Source: an uncultured Prevotellaceae bacterium
GTDB taxonomy: Bacteria > Bacteroidota > Bacteroidia > Bacteroidales > Muribaculaceae
NCBI GenBank assembly: GCA_947306175.1
Contig: CAMZFV010000002.1
Coordinates: 1-64,000 of the forward strand
DNA: 64,000 bases
Direction of reading: 5' to 3'
Shown: piece after piece, positions 62,275-64,000 of the stretch
Layout: every line of letters begins with the position of its first letter
Position numbering within the stretch: position 1 is the stretch's first letter
Translations under genes and position numbers: made by a program
The notes under the pieces: model-generated
Seen by the model: the letters and a program-made list of their open reading frames with translations, nothing else
Told to the model about the DNA's origin: nothing
Databases searched by the model: none

Positions 62275-63270
62275 ATGATTGAACGGCACATTATTATTGA
62301 CAATGTTGATCCCGTGACCTTTTACGGGGTGAATAACAGCAACATACAACTTATCCGCAACCTGTTTCCCAAACTGCGCATGGCAGCCCGTGGCAGTGTA
62401 ATCACGGTCATTGGCGACGATGCCGAGACTGCTGACTTTGAGCAGAAAGTCCATGCGCTGGCCGACTACTGCGCAACCTACAACACGCTGCCCGAGGATG
62501 TCATCATCGACACCATCAAGGGGACACCGCCCAAGCAGTTGAAGATGGACGACGTGATCGTGTATGGCGTGAACGGTAAGCCCATCAGCGGCCGCACACC
62601 CAACCAGCAGCTGCTGGTCAAGACGTTCATGCAGAACGACTTGACATTTGCGCTGGGGCCTGCGGGAACGGGTAAGACTTATCTGGCTGTGGCGCTTGCC
62701 GTGCGGGCGTTGAAGAACCGCGAGGCACGCAAAATCATCCTGTCGCGTCCTGCTGTGGAGGCTGGCGAGAAACTGGGTTTCCTGCCTGGCGACATGAGGG
62801 ACAAGATTGACCCCTACCTGCAACCATTATATGATGCGCTGGAGGATATGATTCCGCAGGCCAAGCTCAAGGAGTACATGGAGAACAACGTGATCCAAAT
62901 CGCTCCGCTGGCCTTCATGCGCGGCCGTACGCTCAACGATGCCATCATCGTGCTCGACGAGGCGCAGAACACTACAACCCACCAGATCAAGATGTTCCTC
63001 ACCCGCCTGGGCATGGGGTCGAAGATGATTGTCACGGGTGACATCACGCAGATCGACCTGCCCCGCAGCACGACTTCGGGCCTGATTCACGCCCTGCGTG
63101 TGCTTGATGGCGTGAAGGGCATCGGCAAGGTGGAGTTTGAGAAAAAGGATATCGTCCGCCACCATCTGGTGCAGCGCATCGTGGAGGCCTACGAGCGTTT
63201 CCAGGAAGAGAACAAGGAGTCAGGAGTTAGAAGTGAGGAGTTAGGAGTTGATGGGCGTCGAGAGCATTGA
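62275..63270 (+). CDS. phoH: PhoH-family ATPase
   Basis: 331 residues. N-terminal part NNSNIQLIRNLFPKLRMAARGSVITVIG is the KH-like region; the PhoH ATPase follows with Walker [53 protein letters not shown], Walker B DAIIVLDEAQNTT, KMFLTRLGMGSKMIVTGDITQIDLP. Related YbeZ/PhoH proteins act with YbeY in rRNA/RNA metabolism. The C-terminus (NKESGVRSEELGVDGRREH) is read from a heptamer array and matches the IspH tail. Overlaps the start of the next gene by 20 bp. Confidence 0.94.
   Translation: MIERHIIIDNVDPVTFYGVNNSNIQLIRNLFPKLRMAARGSVITVIGDDAETADFEQKVHALADYCATYNTLPEDVIIDTIKGTPPKQLKMDDVIVYGVNGKPISGRTPNQQLLVKTFMQNDLTFALGPAGTGKTYLAVALAVRALKNREARKIILSRPAVEAGEKLGFLPGDMRDKIDPYLQPLYDALEDMIPQAKLKEYMENNVIQIAPLAFMRGRTLNDAIIVLDEAQNTTTHQIKMFLTRLGMGSKMIVTGDITQIDLPRSTTSGLIHALRVLDGVKGIGKVEFEKKDIVRHHLVQRIVEAYERFQEENKESGVRSEELGVDGRREH
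63217..63244 (+). repeat. Heptamer array inside the 3' end of phoH
   Basis: GAGTCAG, GAGTTAG, AAGTGAG, GAGTTAG, then GAGTTG directly before the ATG of menG. Nearly the same as 58983-59010. Confidence 0.88.
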
Positions 63271-64000
63271 CAACGGAAGTAGGGTAGAGGCAGTGACGCC
63301 GTATAGTGCAGCAGATACCGCCAAGACTGAGCAGGTCAGACAGATGTTTGACAGCATTGCGCCCGCCTATGACTTCATGAACCGTGCCATGACGATGGGT
63401 ATTGACATCTGGTGGCGATGGCTTGCCGTGAAACGCCTTAAACGCTTAAAACCAAAATCCATCCTGGACGTGGCGACTGGAACAGGTGACTTCGCGCTGC
63501 AACTACACCGCTCATTGAAGCCTTGCCGCATCTTGGGCGTTGACCTGTCAGAAGGTATGCTTGATGAGGCCCGCCGTAAGGTCAAGGCAAAAGGTCTGGA
63601 AGAGAGCATCGCCTTCAGACAAGACGACTGCATGGCGTTGCATCTGGAGGACGAAAGTGTGGATGCCGTGACGGTGGCCTTCGGGGTGCGAAACTTTGAA
63701 AACCTGCAACTGGGCTACAAAGAGATGGCGCGAGTGTTGCGCCCTGGCGGGATGCTGTGTGTGCTGGAACTGTCCACGCCGACCAACCGCATTATCCGCT
63801 GGTTTTATGACCTGTATGTGCTGCATGTCATCCCCTGGCTGGGGTCATTGAAGAGTGGCGACAAGAGCGCTTATCGGTACCTGCCGGAGAGCATCGCCGC
63901 TGTACCTCAAGGTGATGATATGTTGCAACTGATGCGCAACGTAGGCCTGCATGACGCGACTTTTAAGCGATTGACGTTGGGCGTGTGCACGATTTATACT
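63251..64000 (+). CDS. ubiE: Demethylmenaquinone methyltransferase (partial at window end)
   Basis: The frame from ATG 63251 runs 250 codons to the window end. Class I SAM methyltransferase of the UbiE/MenG family: VRQMFDSIAPAYDFMNRAMTMGIDIWWR, SAM site ILDVATGTGDFAL, GVDLSEGML, DAVTVAFGVRNFENL, RVLRPGGMLCVLELSTP and FYDLYVLHVIPWLG. It methylates demethylmenaquinone; in Bacteroidales the product is menaquinone (menG). Only a few C-terminal residues should be missing (ends at GVCTIYT). Start overlaps the phoH end by 20 bp. Confidence 0.95.
   Translation, partial: MGVESIDNGSRVEAVTPYSAADTAKTEQVRQMFDSIAPAYDFMNRAMTMGIDIWWRWLAVKRLKRLKPKSILDVATGTGDFALQLHRSLKPCRILGVDLSEGMLDEARRKVKAKGLEESIAFRQDDCMALHLEDESVDAVTVAFGVRNFENLQLGYKEMARVLRPGGMLCVLELSTPTNRIIRWFYDLYVLHVIPWLGSLKSGDKSAYRYLPESIAAVPQGDDMLQLMRNVGLHDATFKRLTLGVCTIYT

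Overview
The window looks like a chromosomal segment of a gut-type Bacteroidales bacterium (Muribaculaceae/Prevotellaceae-like). The basis is: promoters of the Bacteroidetes type (TANNTTTG at -7, often TTG or TTTG about 20 bp upstream), a SusC/SusD outer-membrane pair, two GH97 enzymes, BspA-type leucine-rich repeats, dockerin-like and T9SS-like C-termini, and an RF2 with the SPY variant read without a frameshift. Coding density is high, with moderate-to-high GC in most genes and an AT-richer patch around 41.7-43.5 kb. Assignments come from reading motifs; no database search was run.

Layout. 0-0.8 kb: rpmI-rplT with a hairpin between them and a strong terminator. 0.9-4.4 kb: arginine deiminase pathway arcA-arcB-arcC (minus strand) with no visible antiporter. 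4.6-4.9 kb: a structured RNA, probably 6S-like, with its own promoter and terminator. 5.0-5.4 kb: a small membrane protein and tRNA-Arg(ACG). 5.4-8.8 kb: an LRR/dockerin surface protein and a broken LRR gene, enclosed by a duplication of the tRNA 3' end and its terminator. 8.8-16.2 kb (minus): GH97, asd, argB-like, prfB, acyl-CoA synthetase. 16.6-22.2 kb (plus): secreted CBM26-GH13 amylase, a SusR-like membrane regulator, a second GH97. 22.4-31.6 kb (minus): two very large secreted modular proteins. 32.2-38.2 kb (plus): SusC-SusD and two lipoproteins. 38.3-43.2 kb (minus): MATE transporter, an AAA-TOPRIM protein that resembles a fused anti-phage ATPase/nuclease, and an AAA/DUF234 protein. 43.6-50.3 kb: Cu/Zn-type permease with a metal-binding tail, an ECF-promoter-linked outer-membrane barrel, a YbjQ protein, GH31. 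50.5-54.2 kb: dnaB and an M13 peptidase. 54.4-57.2 kb (minus): two lipoproteins, a polyprenyl synthase and tatD in one operon. 57.3-64 kb: cmk, ispH, a DUF3298-like protein, MBL hydrolase, RsmI-like methyltransferase, phoH and menG/ubiE (cut by the window end).

How it fits together. GH13, two GH97, GH31, the SusR-like sensor and SusCD lipoproteins suggest uptake and breakdown of alpha-glucan or related sugars; the locus is split and interleaved with housekeeping genes.

The most unusual thing I found is not a gene. It is a dispersed family of short arrays of a 7-bp unit (core TAG/CTA), typically four units (28 bp), at least twelve of them in 64 kb. Most sit immediately 5' of start codons. Three are joined directly to an AAGTTC-type hairpin to form a composite element, and two run into coding sequence, giving IspH and PhoH the same C-terminal peptide.
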